A DNA stretch of 64,000 nucleotides from Denitrificimonas caeni DSM 24390 (GCF_000421765.1 NZ_ATXQ01000003.1:124001-188000), one strand, 5' to 3'; counted from the stretch's first letter, positions 36,269 to 47,015 are shown. The notes: generated by a model from the sequence alone, not told the origin. Translations and numbers: made by a program.

Positions 36269-36344
36269 TGGCTCCACGACCTGGACTCGAACCAGGGACC
36301 CAATGATTAACAGTCATTTGCTCTACCAACTGAGCTATCGCGGA
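36269..36344 (-). tRNA. tRNA-Asn(GUU)
   Basis: 76 nt with CCA encoded. Acceptor TCCGCGA/TCGTGGA (one G-U pair), anticodon GTT in ACTGTTAATC, T-arm CCTGGTTCGAGTCCAGG. First gene of the operon, one base before tRNA-Pro. Confidence 0.96.
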
Positions 36345-36397
36345 ACATTACAAACCAGGTTGATCTCTTTCGAAGTTCGCCTCATCTGTGGTGCGAC

Positions 36398-36425
36398 ATT
36401 CTACGCAAATTTCCAACCCTGTCAA
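36398..36425 (-). promoter_or_regulatory. Strong sigma-70 promoter of the tRNA operon
   Basis: Minus strand TTGACA (36425-36420), 16-nt spacer, TAGAAT (36403-36398), then a GC-containing discriminator TGTCGC as in stringently controlled stable-RNA promoters. tRNA-Asn begins about 54 nt downstream of the -10. Confidence 0.8.
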
Positions 36426-36652
36426 CTCCTTAGCTAAAATAAATGCATATATTTTCTACTCCAACATTTATTCAGGCAGCGATGCAGTTTATGCAATCTA
36501 GCATCCCACTGATCAGTACTAACGTTTATACACTGATACTGATATTATCAGAACATTGTTAGGTTTTGAAAAAGGCTGCTTCTGTGCGCTCGTTTAGCTC
36601 ATTCTCATCTTTAAACTCTAACGGCGACCACAGTGGCTACGGAGACACACTC

Positions 36653-39022
36653 ATGGATAGAAAGATACTTCCGCAATTCAATGACTTGACGCAAAGAGTG
36701 CGTAAGCTGCTGCTTAACCATTTAGCTCAACAAGTACGAGCCGCCTTCACTGAAGCTGACAGTGCTTTATTTAAGTGCGCAGAAAAAGCTGAGAACAATC
36801 AAGTACAAGATATGTTCTTTGAGAGCATTCGAGAAGTTCGCAAGCAACACTTACTGATTGAGCGTGCTTTTCTACAAAACATTACCGCACAATTTGATAG
36901 TTTTGTTAACGGCACTACTGAGTTACCACAAGACACTGACGAAATTGACGCCGACACACTATCGCTAGTACAAACCGATGATTTTGAAGAAAGTCTATTG
37001 GTCACCAGCATGTCTAAAAAAGTCACAGAGCGCTGCATGGAGCCACTTTACGGCATAGAGCAGCGCTTAGCGTTAATCAACAGCGGCAAAAAACCAGGTG
37101 CAAACAGTCCTCTTGCCCCAACTATTATTGCCACTGGTTTTTATACAGCTTTAACCAACAGCTCATTTACCCTGCAAATCAAAACCATTCTTTACATGCT
37201 TTTTGAGCAATTTGTTATGAGTGAGCTCGATCAATTCTATGCCGCCACCAATAAGCTGTTCATTGAAGCTGGCGTTTTACCGAATCTAAAATATTCAACA
37301 GCACACGCTCGATCGATCAGTACAGCTAGCGACAAGCTTGGGGCAGTAGTTACGCCATCATCACCTGAACCTGCTGCTCCTGCTGCTCCTGCTGCTCCTG
37401 CTGCTCCTGCTGCACAACACTACCACGCAGAGCTGTCTGCAACGCCCCGCACAGAGCATAGCCCGCAGTCCATTCCTTCAGGCGCGCCAGCACTGCAAGG
37501 AAATATGAGTCGCCCTGTAGAGCATATCTCTACAACTCATAGCGCCATAGATGAGTCCACGCGTTTACAAGCTGAAACCATTAACACTCTGCTTGCTCTC
37601 TACCGCCAACAGCAAACAGAAACACTACCCGATGGCATACAGAGCATTTCAGCGCTAGTACCACAAAGTTCAACTTTGCAATACAGTGTTCCACAACTAC
37701 TAAACTCATTAAATCAGCTACAAAAACAAGCTGCAGAGCAAGCTCAGCAGCACTTCGTTATCCAGTCTGTCAGCGATATTAAAAGCAATCTTGTTGGTCA
37801 ACTTAAACTAGTCCACGATACTGATGCCGAACATAAAATTCCCGAACAACACGCCAATACTATCGATCTTGTTGGCATGCTGTTTAATTTCATTATCGAA
37901 GATGCAAGCCTTTCAGACGCCAGCAAAGCAATTTTATCGAACCTGCACTCGCTTTATCTACAAGTTGCACTACAAGACAAATCCCTCTTTACACGCCACC
38001 AACACCCCGCTCGCAAGCTACTTAACGGCATGGCGCAAGCAGGTATAATCTACTGCGGCGCTAGCGAGGAAAATGCGATACAGCAAAAAATGAAGTTCAC
38101 TGTATCGCAGGCCTTGCAATCCTTTAATGGTGACAGTGTGTTATTTGAATACTTGCTACAAGACTTCAACACTTTCGTTGACGCCTTACAGCAACGTGTA
38201 GAACTACGTGAAAAGCGCGCAGTCGAAGCAGCCAAGGGGCGCGATAAATTACTGGCTGCTCGCAACCAAGCACGGGCACTGGTCGACAATATAATTAGCC
38301 GCTTTCCTCCACCCAGTATTATTCGCAACTTCTTAACCCAAACTTGGGTTGATGTATTGGTTTTTGCATTCTTGCGCCATGGCCCAGCCAGCAAACAATG
38401 GCAGCGCTATGCCGAAGTTGCCCAGCAACTGGCGTGGAGCGGCACAGCTCTGGAAGCTGATGAACAAAAAGATCTTGAAGCGTTACGCCTTGGGTTATTA
38501 GAAGATCTACGTAAAGGCTTAGACTTACTGGGCAGTCACCATCCAGACATGATCCGCAAGCTACTACAAGACTTAGTTGCCTGCCAGCACGCTGTACAAG
38601 CTCGCGAAACGCTGCTTGCCGAACAGATTAGCCCACAACTCCCAGAAAGCCAGCTTGGCACTATGCTCGGAGAGGATGCAGCTTTATCAGCATCACCATC
38701 TATCGACAACCTCTCAGAAAAAGCACAACAATTTGCCAGTCAGCTCGAGCATATTGACTTCGGCACATGGTTTGAGTTTGACAACCCAACAGCGACACTA
38801 AAACTCTCATGGTTTAGCCCGACAACCCGCAACTACATGTTTGTCGATAGCTCAGGACAGCGTGTTGCTATCAAAGCGCTTACTTCTCTAGCTGTTGAAC
38901 TTGAGCGGGGCTCAGCACGTATTATTACTGAAACTCGAGCAACGCCACTGATGGATAGGGCTTTCAACGCTATTCAGAAAATATTCCAGCGTTTTAACCA
39001 TACACAAACAAGCATAGGGTGA
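36653..39022 (+). CDS. DUF1631 family protein
   Basis: 789 residues from ATG 36653, which has GGAG at about 8 nt; a TTG at 36566 would add 29 residues (with a Ser-rich stretch resembling some family N-termini) and cannot be excluded. Large, largely helical cytoplasmic protein matching the DUF1631 pattern. A Pro-Ala-Ala tract near residues 240-255 (this start) is encoded by a 9-bp tandem repeat and marks a flexible linker. No catalytic motif is recognised. The stop overlaps the PilZ gene (GTGA), an arrangement seen in other pseudomonads, hinting at a joint role. Confidence 0.85.
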   Translation: MDRKILPQFNDLTQRVRKLLLNHLAQQVRAAFTEADSALFKCAEKAENNQVQDMFFESIREVRKQHLLIERAFLQNITAQFDSFVNGTTELPQDTDEIDADTLSLVQTDDFEESLLVTSMSKKVTERCMEPLYGIEQRLALINSGKKPGANSPLAPTIIATGFYTALTNSSFTLQIKTILYMLFEQFVMSELDQFYAATNKLFIEAGVLPNLKYSTAHARSISTASDKLGAVVTPSSPEPAAPAAPAAPAAPAAQHYHAELSATPRTEHSPQSIPSGAPALQGNMSRPVEHISTTHSAIDESTRLQAETINTLLALYRQQQTETLPDGIQSISALVPQSSTLQYSVPQLLNSLNQLQKQAAEQAQQHFVIQSVSDIKSNLVGQLKLVHDTDAEHKIPEQHANTIDLVGMLFNFIIEDASLSDASKAILSNLHSLYLQVALQDKSLFTRHQHPARKLLNGMAQAGIIYCGASEENAIQQKMKFTVSQALQSFNGDSVLFEYLLQDFNTFVDALQQRVELREKRAVEAAKGRDKLLAARNQARALVDNIISRFPPPSIIRNFLTQTWVDVLVFAFLRHGPASKQWQRYAEVAQQLAWSGTALEADEQKDLEALRLGLLEDLRKGLDLLGSHHPDMIRKLLQDLVACQHAVQARETLLAEQISPQLPESQLGTMLGEDAALSASPSIDNLSEKAQQFASQLEHIDFGTWFEFDNPTATLKLSWFSPTTRNYMFVDSSGQRVAIKALTSLAVELERGSARIITETRATPLMDRAFNAIQKIFQRFNHTQTSIG
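37370..37413 (+). repeat. Tandem 9-bp repeat in the DUF1631 gene
   Basis: CCTGCTGCT repeats about 4.9 times and encodes Pro-Ala-Ala units. Changes in copy number stay in frame, so only linker length would vary. Confidence 0.85.
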
Positions 39023-39369
39023 AGGCATTGACTATAGACGAACGTCGCCTCAATCAACGGCACACTACCGAACAAGAACTTGAAGCCTACGATATGCACA
39101 CAGCGCGTTTTATTGGCCGCTTTGTCGATATATCAGAAGATGGTTTTTTGCTGTTTTGCCCACAGCCTGTGGATGTCGATAGCATCTGGCAAATGCGCGT
39201 ACTCGCTGCAAACGATAAGCGCCTAAAAACTTTACTCTCGTTGGGTGCAGAATGTCTATGGGCACGCCCTGCCGATGAAAGCAATCACTGCTGGGCAGGC
39301 TTTCATATTATCGACATAACTGCTGATGATGCCAAAAAGCTGCACGCGCTTCTTGCCGATCAGTCGTAG
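39019..39369 (+). CDS. PilZ domain protein (c-di-GMP receptor-like)
   Basis: 116 residues from a GTG overlapping the DUF1631 stop (GTGA). An arginine cluster ERRLNQRH near the N-terminus and VDISEDGF (D-x-S-x-x-G) about 25 residues later make up the PilZ c-di-GMP-binding signature. It probably binds c-di-GMP and acts with the coupled DUF1631 protein. The output process is unknown. Confidence 0.85.
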   Translation: MKALTIDERRLNQRHTTEQELEAYDMHTARFIGRFVDISEDGFLLFCPQPVDVDSIWQMRVLAANDKRLKTLLSLGAECLWARPADESNHCWAGFHIIDITADDAKKLHALLADQS

Positions 39370-39514
39370 CACTCAGCAGCAACCTATAGACCACTCATAG
39401 ATTAGTAAGCACTGGTACTTAAAACTGATTAAGACACAGTGATAAACCTCGTAGAAGTCTATTCATCTCAAAACAGTTACACTTGCCATTCTTAGTCATT
39501 GTTTGAACCTATGT

Positions 39515-40171
39515 ATGCGCCGTACTAAAGAAGAAGCAGAGAACACCCGTACCGCTATTCTAGTAGCGGCAGAAATGTTATTTCTTAAAAAAGGCGTATC
39601 ACACACATCTCTCGAACACATCGCACGCGAAGCCGGGGTCACCCGCGGCGCGGTGTATTGGCACTTCCAAAACAAAGCCCATCTATTCCATGAAATGCTC
39701 AATCAAGTTCGCTTACCGGCTGAGCAAATTACTGAGCACATCAGTCAATGTGATCCACAAAACCCCATTTTAGGCTTACGTAATTTATGTGCGGATGCTT
39801 TGCTCAGCATGGAAAAAGAACCACGCAAGAAGCGTATTTTTACAATTCTGCTGCGCCGCTGTGAGTTTACTGATGATTTGCGTGAAGCCGAAGAGCGTCA
39901 CGAAGCTTTTATCAACGAGTTTATTGACCTATGCGAGCGACTGTTTGCCGAACCGGCCACAGCCGAACGCTTACAGGCAGGGGTGACGCCTAGAATGGCT
40001 GCATTGACACTGCATTCGATGCTATTGGGCTTGATCAGTGACTGGTTGCGCGATCCGAACCTATTTGAGGTCAGTCATGCAGGCGCAATGCTGGATGCAC
40101 TGTTTCGAGGTTTAATTCAAAACTGGGAGTTGGATATGCATAGAAATAAAACTCTATGCAATCGCTCTTAG
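39515..40171 (+). CDS. TetR/AcrR family regulator, TtgR/AcrR-like
   Basis: 218 residues from ATG 39515; a TTG four codons upstream is possible. The start MRRTKEEAENTRTAILVAAE and HTH segment HIAREAGVTRGAVYWHFQNK closely resemble repressors of RND multidrug pumps (AcrR, TtgR, SmeT). No pump genes are adjacent: upstream is PilZ, and downstream is the convergent rlmJ. It may act on a distant pump operon, or the gene may have been separated from it. Confidence 0.9.
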   Translation: MRRTKEEAENTRTAILVAAEMLFLKKGVSHTSLEHIAREAGVTRGAVYWHFQNKAHLFHEMLNQVRLPAEQITEHISQCDPQNPILGLRNLCADALLSMEKEPRKKRIFTILLRRCEFTDDLREAEERHEAFINEFIDLCERLFAEPATAERLQAGVTPRMAALTLHSMLLGLISDWLRDPNLFEVSHAGAMLDALFRGLIQNWELDMHRNKTLCNRS

Positions 40172-40173
40172 AC

Positions 40174-41004
40174 TTACTCAGTAATCAACCAATCTAGCCG
40201 CCAACCACCCTTACCACTCTGCAGAGTCTCGGCAAGCCAAGGCAACAACTGCTTAAGCTCATCCTCTAAGCCCCAGGGTGGGTTGCAAATAATTAAGCCT
40301 GATCCATTCAAACGGCTGGAGTCACTAGGCTCGTCCACGTATAGCTCAATACGCAACAGTTTAGGTGCACTGCCGCGCTGCAAGCTGTTGTAAAACGAGC
40401 GTAATTGGGCAATATCTTTAACCGGATACCAAATACACACGATCGCCTGACGCATACGCGCCAAGGTTTCTTCAAGCGCTTGCGTGCACCTCTGCAATTC
40501 ATTACCTTCTTCAAAAGGTGGATCAATTAGCATTAATAAACGCTTTTCTTCCGTAGGGAGCAAAGCCCGCGGCACATGCCAGCCCTCACCAATGTGCACA
40601 CTGACGCGCCGATCAATACGCATATTTTCTTTAAGAAGCTGTCCGTCTTCAGGGTGCTTTTCGTTTAGATATAGATGATCTTGGCTGCGAGTTAAGCAAC
40701 GCGCCAACTCAGGCGAGCCAGGATAATAACGTAATTCATCATCGTCATTAAGCTCACGAACAGCATGCAAATATTCTGCTAGCAAGGGATGCGGAGATGC
40801 CCAAATCCGCGCAATACCTTCTTGCCATTCACCAGTTTTAACGGCTTCTTCACCCTGCAAGTCATATAAACCAATGCCTGCATGGGTATCTACATACGCC
40901 ATCGGAGCAGGTTTTTTCTGCAGCAAGGCAATACAACGAGTAAGCACCCAATGTTTAAGAACATCGGCGTGGTTGCCTGCATGATAAGCATGACGATAAT
41001 TCAT
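40174..41004 (-). CDS. rlmJ: 23S rRNA (adenine-N6)-methyltransferase RlmJ
   Basis: 276 residues. Start MNYRHAYHAGNHADVLKHWV, then DTHAGIGLYDLQ, the catalytic LIDPPFEEG (D-P-P-F) and IICNPPWGLE match RlmJ, which methylates A2030 of 23S rRNA. Length is normal. It is encoded just downstream of the damX-like gene on the same strand. Confidence 0.95.
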   Translation of the reverse strand: MNYRHAYHAGNHADVLKHWVLTRCIALLQKKPAPMAYVDTHAGIGLYDLQGEEAVKTGEWQEGIARIWASPHPLLAEYLHAVRELNDDDELRYYPGSPELARCLTRSQDHLYLNEKHPEDGQLLKENMRIDRRVSVHIGEGWHVPRALLPTEEKRLLMLIDPPFEEGNELQRCTQALEETLARMRQAIVCIWYPVKDIAQLRSFYNSLQRGSAPKLLRIELYVDEPSDSSRLNGSGLIICNPPWGLEDELKQLLPWLAETLQSGKGGWRLDWLITE

Positions 41005-41011
41005 AATGTTC

Positions 41012-42604
41012 TCAACGGAGCTCTTGTTGGATGCTTAAGAATGTACGCGGCCAAGGTTTATCATTACGAATCTTCTCTGGCAGAGTAGCAATTGCTGCTT
41101 GCGCTGAGGCGCGATCAGCAAACGATCCGAACGTCACCACAAACAAAACCTGTCCTTGGTGAAGCTTTCTAAAGTAATGATACTGGCTGCTATTTTGTTT
41201 CACAAACGCCTGCGCCGTAGACTCTGTACGAGTTCCAAATACTTGCAAAGTGTAACGAGTCCTAGCCTGTTGTTTATACCACTGACTTTCACCAGCACTA
41301 CCAGACAACCCTGTAGTTGCTGGCACTACTTTTGGTAATGTTACAGCCGGCTTCACCACAGGTTGGGCTTTAGCTACAGTAGATGATTTCTGTGCCAGCG
41401 GTACAGCTGCGACTTTGCTGGCAGTAATCACTTCTTTAGGCTGCACAGATGCAGATTGCTTAGGCGCTGGTGTACTAATAGGAACAGGCGTACTTACCGG
41501 AGTAGGCACACTGATCGCTTGCGTTTGCTCAATAACAGGTTCTACTGTAGGAGCTGACTCTTCAACAGCCGAAAAGTGTTCATCATCTTCTGCTGAAAGA
41601 GCTTGTGCTAGCGGCTCGCGCGTAACAGGCTCAAAGGGCTGATCCAACAAAGGTAAATCTAATGTAACTGTCTTTCCTGAATCAACAACAGCTTCTACGG
41701 GGTTTATAGCAGGCTCAATAATTACAGCATCTATATTAGATACAGAATCACTCTTACTCTCTGGTTCAGACGTTTGCATAAACCATGCAAACGTGAGCGC
41801 CACACTTAACACAACAAGAATAGCTATATGTTTAAACGGGATGATGCTAGCTGATTTGCTTACGGCAGAAGTATGACGCATCTGCGCCAGCAACAGATTC
41901 TTTGCAACACTATTAACCTGCCCTGGCCAACCCTGAGATTCGGCATAAATTGCATTTATTTGATCGTCGGTGAAGATCTCAAGCTGCTGTCCAGCAGCAA
42001 CTAAGCGCTGCTCTAAATACTCGCAGACCTCTTGCTGATCCAATGGTTCTAAAGCAATGACATGATGAAGATCTGCATTGTCTGCAACTTTTTTAAGCAG
42101 CGGACAAATAGTTGAATCTGAAAAGACAAAAACGCGAGCACAAGCATCATTCACTCCTTGCGCTATTCGCTGTAAAAACAATAAAGCAGACTCATCTAAG
42201 CATTCAGCATTATCAACAATCACATGCACTTCCTGCCCGGTGATGAGCATTTGCTCAATATGCCTTAATACCCCAGCAATATCAGCACCATGCAACCCTA
42301 ATGCAGCACTTACATGCTGTAACATAGCAGCAGCATCGGTTGTTGAAGATGGTGCAATAACAATATTTGTTACTGGCTCTTTAGAACTGGCTACTAATGC
42401 TTGTCGAAGAACAGTTTTACCACTGCCTTCCGGCCCTGTAACCACCAACATCAGCTTGCTATAACGAGCTAAATGATGCAGTTCAACAAGCACCGGCCGC
42501 CGCTTTGCCGCAAAGAATTTAAAACTAGAACCTCTACCTAAGAAGGGATCATGCTCAAACTGGTAGTACTCTAAAAAACCATCGTCCGCGTGCAAATGAG
42601 TCAT
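41012..42604 (-). CDS. DamX-like AAA ATPase / SPOR-domain protein
   Basis: 530 residues. N-terminal AAA domain (about 1-250) with Walker A TGPEGSGKT and Walker B-like VHVIVDNAE, a single membrane segment (about 268-285), a long Pro/Thr/Val-rich periplasmic linker and a C-terminal SPOR domain (about 450-528) that binds denuded septal peptidoglycan. Pseudomonads encode such a protein after aroB, and it is often called DamX. A role at the division septum is likely; the ATPase role is unclear. Confidence 0.88.
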   Translation of the reverse strand: MTHLHADDGFLEYYQFEHDPFLGRGSSFKFFAAKRRPVLVELHHLARYSKLMLVVTGPEGSGKTVLRQALVASSKEPVTNIVIAPSSTTDAAAMLQHVSAALGLHGADIAGVLRHIEQMLITGQEVHVIVDNAECLDESALLFLQRIAQGVNDACARVFVFSDSTICPLLKKVADNADLHHVIALEPLDQQEVCEYLEQRLVAAGQQLEIFTDDQINAIYAESQGWPGQVNSVAKNLLLAQMRHTSAVSKSASIIPFKHIAILVVLSVALTFAWFMQTSEPESKSDSVSNIDAVIIEPAINPVEAVVDSGKTVTLDLPLLDQPFEPVTREPLAQALSAEDDEHFSAVEESAPTVEPVIEQTQAISVPTPVSTPVPISTPAPKQSASVQPKEVITASKVAAVPLAQKSSTVAKAQPVVKPAVTLPKVVPATTGLSGSAGESQWYKQQARTRYTLQVFGTRTESTAQAFVKQNSSQYHYFRKLHQGQVLFVVTFGSFADRASAQAAIATLPEKIRNDKPWPRTFLSIQQELR

Positions 42605-42619
42605 GCTGTTCTCGTTTGG

Positions 42620-43717
42620 TTAAATATTGGCAGTAATCATTGAATAATCTGCATTCAGCACACTGTCTAGGGTCGCCGCAGGGTAATCGGAAGTGACCAA
42701 AGCTTGACCTAAAGCGCGCAAAAGCACTAAACGCAATTGACCATCTAATACTTTTTTATCTACCGACATATGAGCTAAAAACATCGCAGCAGTCATTGCT
42801 TTCGGTGGAACAATAGGCAGCCCGGCACGAGCAAGTAAACCTATACCTCGATCGCGTTGCTTCTCAGTTAGCCAACCTAATTGTTTTGACATCTCAAGCG
42901 CCATAACCGTTCCCGCGGATACTGCCTCACCATGCAACCAAACGCCATAACCTTGCTCTGTTTCAATCGCATGACCAAAAGTATGACCTAAATTTAAGGT
43001 TGCACGCACTCCAGACTCGCGCTCATCAGCCGAGACCACTAACGCCTTCGCAGCACAAGATCGCTCAATGGTTTCCATCAGCGCGAATGGATCCAGTGCG
43101 CAGATAGAAACCATGTGCTGCTCTAACCAAGTTAAAAAAGGCTCATCGCAAATTAAACCGTATTTGATCACCTCTGCCAGTCCTGCCGACAATTCTCTGA
43201 CGGCCAAGGTATGCAAAGTTTCAATATCAATAATCACAGCTTGTGGCTGATAAAATGCACCCACCATATTTTTGCCAAGGGGGTGGTTAATGCCTGTCTT
43301 ACCACCAACAGATGAATCAACTTGCGATAACAAGGTTGTTGGTACTTGGATAAAATTCACACCACGCTGATAACATGCCGCAGCAAAGCCAGTCATATCA
43401 CCAATAACACCGCCACCAAGAGCAATCAAAGTGGTTTTACGATCATGCTTATCTGCTAACAAACCATCGAAAATAAGCTGCAAGGTTTCCCAGTTTTTGT
43501 AAGACTCGCCATCGGGCAAGATAATCTCACTGACCTCATAATCGCTCAGTGCTTCTCGCAGTTGCCGCAAATACAGTGGTGCCACCGTCGTATTGCTAAC
43601 AATCGCGACTTTGCGTCCAACAATATGCGGTGCGAACAGTTGATTTTGGGTTAAGAGCCCAGAACCTATATGAATAGGGTAACTACGTTCAGCCAAGTCA
43701 ACAGTAAGCGTACGCAT
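42620..43717 (-). CDS. aroB: 3-Dehydroquinate synthase
   Basis: 365 residues from ATG 43717; an upstream in-frame start at 43765 is unsupported. NAD-binding [39 protein letters not shown], and metal ligands in [12 protein letters not shown] and WLHGEAV. It cyclises DAHP to dehydroquinate in the shikimate pathway, supplying chorismate to TrpE. It lies in the conserved pilMNOPQ-aroK-aroB-damX run. Confidence 0.97.
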   Translation of the reverse strand: MRTLTVDLAERSYPIHIGSGLLTQNQLFAPHIVGRKVAIVSNTTVAPLYLRQLREALSDYEVSEIILPDGESYKNWETLQLIFDGLLADKHDRKTTLIALGGGVIGDMTGFAAACYQRGVNFIQVPTTLLSQVDSSVGGKTGINHPLGKNMVGAFYQPQAVIIDIETLHTLAVRELSAGLAEVIKYGLICDEPFLTWLEQHMVSICALDPFALMETIERSCAAKALVVSADERESGVRATLNLGHTFGHAIETEQGYGVWLHGEAVSAGTVMALEMSKQLGWLTEKQRDRGIGLLARAGLPIVPPKAMTAAMFLAHMSVDKKVLDGQLRLVLLRALGQALVTSDYPAATLDSVLNADYSMITANI

Positions 43718-43821
43718 GCATTCCTCGCGTGTTGAATATAAGATTAAAAGACCAAACTTCACCAAGACATGGTGAGGGGCTTTAAATATTCGTTAAGTAT
43801 AGCGCAGAATATACATCTAGA

Positions 43822-44346
43822 TTACTTATGCTTGCTGCAACCAAGGAACTGCATGATCTCTTGTACGACCATACGCGGTGGCCGCGTATCTGTCTCAATA
43901 ATCAAAGTTGCTACTTCGCGGTACAAAGGATCACGGATCGCGAGCAAATTAGCTAGTACCTGCGCGGGATGATCCGTTTGTAGGAGGGGTCGATTGCGGT
44001 CTCTTGCTGTACGCGCGAGCTGATGCTCAACTGAGGCATGCAAGTAAATTACTTCTGCATTATTGCGCATCGCTTGACGATTTTCAGCGCGTAATATTGC
44101 GCCGCCACCGGTAGCGAGCACCAATCCTTGCTGCTGGGAAAGTTCTTCGATAACAGCTTGCTCTCTGTCACGAAAGCCCGTTTCGCCTTCAACATCAAAG
44201 ATCAACGGAATGCTTGCGCCGGTTCGCTCTTCAATTTCCTTATCGGAGTCTTTGAAGGGCAAACCCAGTTCTTTAGCAAGCAAACGCCCGATGGTGCTCT
44301 TCCCAGCTCCCATCGGGCCTACAAGTATGTAATTACGTGTCTGCAT
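43822..44346 (-). CDS. aroK: Shikimate kinase
   Basis: 174 residues. Walker [12 protein letters not shown], shikimate-binding [21 protein letters not shown] and LATGGGAI, lid region ARDRNRPLL. It phosphorylates shikimate. The start shares one base with the pilQ stop, so it is coupled to the pilus operon as in other pseudomonads. Confidence 0.97.
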   Translation of the reverse strand: MQTRNYILVGPMGAGKSTIGRLLAKELGLPFKDSDKEIEERTGASIPLIFDVEGETGFRDREQAVIEELSQQQGLVLATGGGAILRAENRQAMRNNAEVIYLHASVEHQLARTARDRNRPLLQTDHPAQVLANLLAIRDPLYREVATLIIETDTRPPRMVVQEIMQFLGCSKHK

Positions 44347-46475
44347 TAATTATTCAGCGTAATAGCCTGAGTATTCATAATGCGCGGCGTAATAAATACC
44401 AGCAACTCTGATTTTTGATCCTGCACATAGTCGCGCCGGAAGATGCGTCCAACAAAAGGCAGGTCGCCCAAGAATGGAACTTTATCGACAGACTTGGTTT
44501 GCGTGTTAGAGAACACACCACCAATCACAATCGTCTCGCCATCAGTCACCAATACTTTCGCATTGACTTCGTTCTTTTTAATCGGTGGCACGCCATTGAC
44601 CGCATTAGCAAAGTCAGCCTCATCTTTAGTCACTTTCACATCCATGATAATACGGTTATCAGGTGTAATCTGTGGAGTTACTTCCAGAGATAAAGCAGCC
44701 TCTTTAAATGATGTACTGGTTGCACCACTTGAACTTGCTTCTTGATATGGAATTTCTGAACCTTTTAAGATTTTCGCTGTCTCTTTATCAGAGGTTACAA
44801 CTTTAGGCTGCGAAACAACTTCACCATTACCGGTTTTTTCCATAGCTGACAGCTGTAAATCAAGAATAGCATGATTGGTAACAAACCCAATACCTAAGCC
44901 AGCTGTTGCGTTCAGCGCACCCATATCAACAAAAGGCACAGGGCTATTACTGCTATTGGTTGGCAGTGTGCAATTTCCTGCCAAGAATCCGCAATTTGCA
45001 TTTTCTTGATCTGTAACACTAAGATTGCCATCTTTACCAAAGGCTCGCCACTTACGATCATTACTTCTTAAAGCTCCACCCCAACGCACACCGAGGCTTT
45101 TACTGTAATCGACGTTGGCTTCAACAATACGCGCCTCAATCATCACCTGACGCACTGGAATATCTAATTGCGTAACCACTCGACGTAGCTCATCAAGCTG
45201 CTCTTGAGTCTGGTAAGCAATGATGCTGTTAGTACGGTCATCCACAGTCACCGAACCACGCACATCACTGTTACCGCTGGTTACTGATTGGAATAAAGTA
45301 GCAATTTGTGAGGCTTTAGCGTAGTTCACTTGAATCAGTTCACGACGCAAAGGTGCTAGCTCAGCAATTTGCTTTTGTGCTTCCATTTCTTGACGCTCAC
45401 GTGCTGCAATTTCATCAGCTGGAGCAACTAACAATACATTACCAATTTTGCGTTTATCTAATCCTTTAGTTTTCAAAACTAAATCAAGCGCTTGATCCCA
45501 AGGTACATTTTGCAAACGTAGAGTAATGTTGCCTTGCACTGTGTCACTGGCAACTAGGTTCAAATCAGTAAAGTCAGCAATCAGCTGTAGAACCGAGCGA
45601 ACGTCAATGTCTTGGAAGTTAAGCGACAGTTTTTCGCCGGTATACGCAAAACGCTCTGCTTTACGCTTTTCCATATCGTCTTGAGTTAAAGGCTTAACGC
45701 TAAGTGTTAACTTATTATCAGTCTGGTACGCTAAGTAATCATAAAAACCCGTTGGCTCAACCACAATTGTGACCTTACCATTAGACTCGCTTGCGTTAAC
45801 AAACTGTACTGGTGTAGCAAAGTCTTTAACATCTAAACGTACACGCAACGCTTCTGGTAACTGAGATTTCGCAAACGTAAGGCGAATTTTGCCACCCTGC
45901 TCTTGAATATCTGGGCTGTTATTAGGGTCATTTAGTTCAATAACAACATTACCCTCGCCTTGCTCGCCACGCTGGAAATCTATATCACGGATACCGCGCT
46001 GCTGAGCAACATAAGGCTTAACAATAGGTGTGTTAGCGATAGGCGCCGATGCACTCACTCCTTCACCAACAACCACGTAAACGTTATTACCTTCAGCGCG
46101 CGTGCTGTAAGGAGATAGGTTTGAAAGGTTGATGATCATACGCGTACGATCATTGGCCTCAATGATGCTTAGGCTGCGGGCATTTCCGGAACCTAACTCG
46201 CGATTTTTAGTACCAAGCTTATTTTTAACACCCGGCAAATCCAAAGCGATTCTAGCTGGCTGTTCGATGGTGTAGCCGCGTGGCGCTGTTACAGGCTCAT
46301 CAAAAGAAAGCTTAAGCTCAACTTTATCACCTGGCAAAGACGCCACATCAAGCGATTGCAAGTTTGCCGCAAGCAGTGCAGGTGAAAGCACAGCAGCCAT
46401 TATAGAGACACTAATACGAGATAGTTTTATTTTCATTTTCAAATTCCGTTGTGCTTTCCAATAGTCAGTTTTCAT
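44346..46475 (-). CDS. pilQ: Type IV pilus secretin
   Basis: 709 residues from ATG 46475 (GGAG at 6 nt). A later ATG at 46436 gives a more standard signal peptide ([19 protein letters not shown]) and is a real alternative. Two AMIN domains (about 45-270), an STN/secretin N0 domain ([24 protein letters not shown]), an N1 domain and the C-terminal secretin beta-barrel ([22 protein letters not shown]) are present. It forms the outer-membrane pore for the pilus fibre. Last of the pilM-N-O-P-Q operon. Confidence 0.96.
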   Translation of the reverse strand: MKTDYWKAQRNLKMKIKLSRISVSIMAAVLSPALLAANLQSLDVASLPGDKVELKLSFDEPVTAPRGYTIEQPARIALDLPGVKNKLGTKNRELGSGNARSLSIIEANDRTRMIINLSNLSPYSTRAEGNNVYVVVGEGVSASAPIANTPIVKPYVAQQRGIRDIDFQRGEQGEGNVVIELNDPNNSPDIQEQGGKIRLTFAKSQLPEALRVRLDVKDFATPVQFVNASESNGKVTIVVEPTGFYDYLAYQTDNKLTLSVKPLTQDDMEKRKAERFAYTGEKLSLNFQDIDVRSVLQLIADFTDLNLVASDTVQGNITLRLQNVPWDQALDLVLKTKGLDKRKIGNVLLVAPADEIAARERQEMEAQKQIAELAPLRRELIQVNYAKASQIATLFQSVTSGNSDVRGSVTVDDRTNSIIAYQTQEQLDELRRVVTQLDIPVRQVMIEARIVEANVDYSKSLGVRWGGALRSNDRKWRAFGKDGNLSVTDQENANCGFLAGNCTLPTNSSNSPVPFVDMGALNATAGLGIGFVTNHAILDLQLSAMEKTGNGEVVSQPKVVTSDKETAKILKGSEIPYQEASSSGATSTSFKEAALSLEVTPQITPDNRIIMDVKVTKDEADFANAVNGVPPIKKNEVNAKVLVTDGETIVIGGVFSNTQTKSVDKVPFLGDLPFVGRIFRRDYVQDQKSELLVFITPRIMNTQAITLNN

Positions 46476-46487
46476 AGCCTGCTCCAC

Positions 46488-47015
46488 TCACGAGCGTTCC
46501 TGCAAAGCCAGAGTGCGCGGCCGTTCCAACCAGCCACCATCGCCATCAGAAACAATTTCTATTACTTCGATTCCAGACGTCGTAATTGCGACTACACGTC
46601 CATGATTACCGCCTAAATAGTCACCGATACGTATACGGTGCACGCCATCTGCACCACGTAACAGAGCATACATGCCCGCACCATTTGAAAGCGTTCCCAC
46701 CATCACAAAACTTTCAATATTAAAGCCTTCTAAAAACTGCTTAACACGCGTCTCGTCAGGTTTAATATCTTTCGTACCCTTTGCGTTGCTGGTCAGCTCA
46801 ATTTTTACCGGCGGTTGAAATGGGCTCCGCAACATAGATGCCACATAAGTAAACGGCTCATACACCACTTCTTTTGGCATCGGCTCAATAGCACCTTTAG
46901 GTTGAGCTCTAACTTCGTCCATAAAGGCCTGTAAATCCGAAAAGCCACCTGAAGAATTACAGCCTGCTAAGCTCGCAGAAAGTAATGCAGCTAAGATATA
47001 CTGAGAGCGTCTCAT
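46488..47015 (-). CDS. pilP: Type IV pilus inner-membrane lipoprotein PilP
   Basis: 175 residues. Lipobox SLAGC, a flexible N-terminal segment (FSDLQAFMDEVRAQPKG...), then the beta-sandwich HR domain with VGTLSNGAGMYALLRGADGVHRIRIGDYLG as two blocks. It links the PilNO heterodimer to the PilQ secretin. Overlaps pilO by 4 bp. Confidence 0.95.
   Translation of the reverse strand: MRRSQYILAALLSASLAGCNSSGGFSDLQAFMDEVRAQPKGAIEPMPKEVVYEPFTYVASMLRSPFQPPVKIELTSNAKGTKDIKPDETRVKQFLEGFNIESFVMVGTLSNGAGMYALLRGADGVHRIRIGDYLGGNHGRVVAITTSGIEVIEIVSDGDGGWLERPRTLALQERS

Noticed and set aside
37370-37413. 9-bp tandem repeat as a phase-variation switch
   Set aside because: The unit is a multiple of three, so copy-number change cannot shift the frame; it can only alter linker length.
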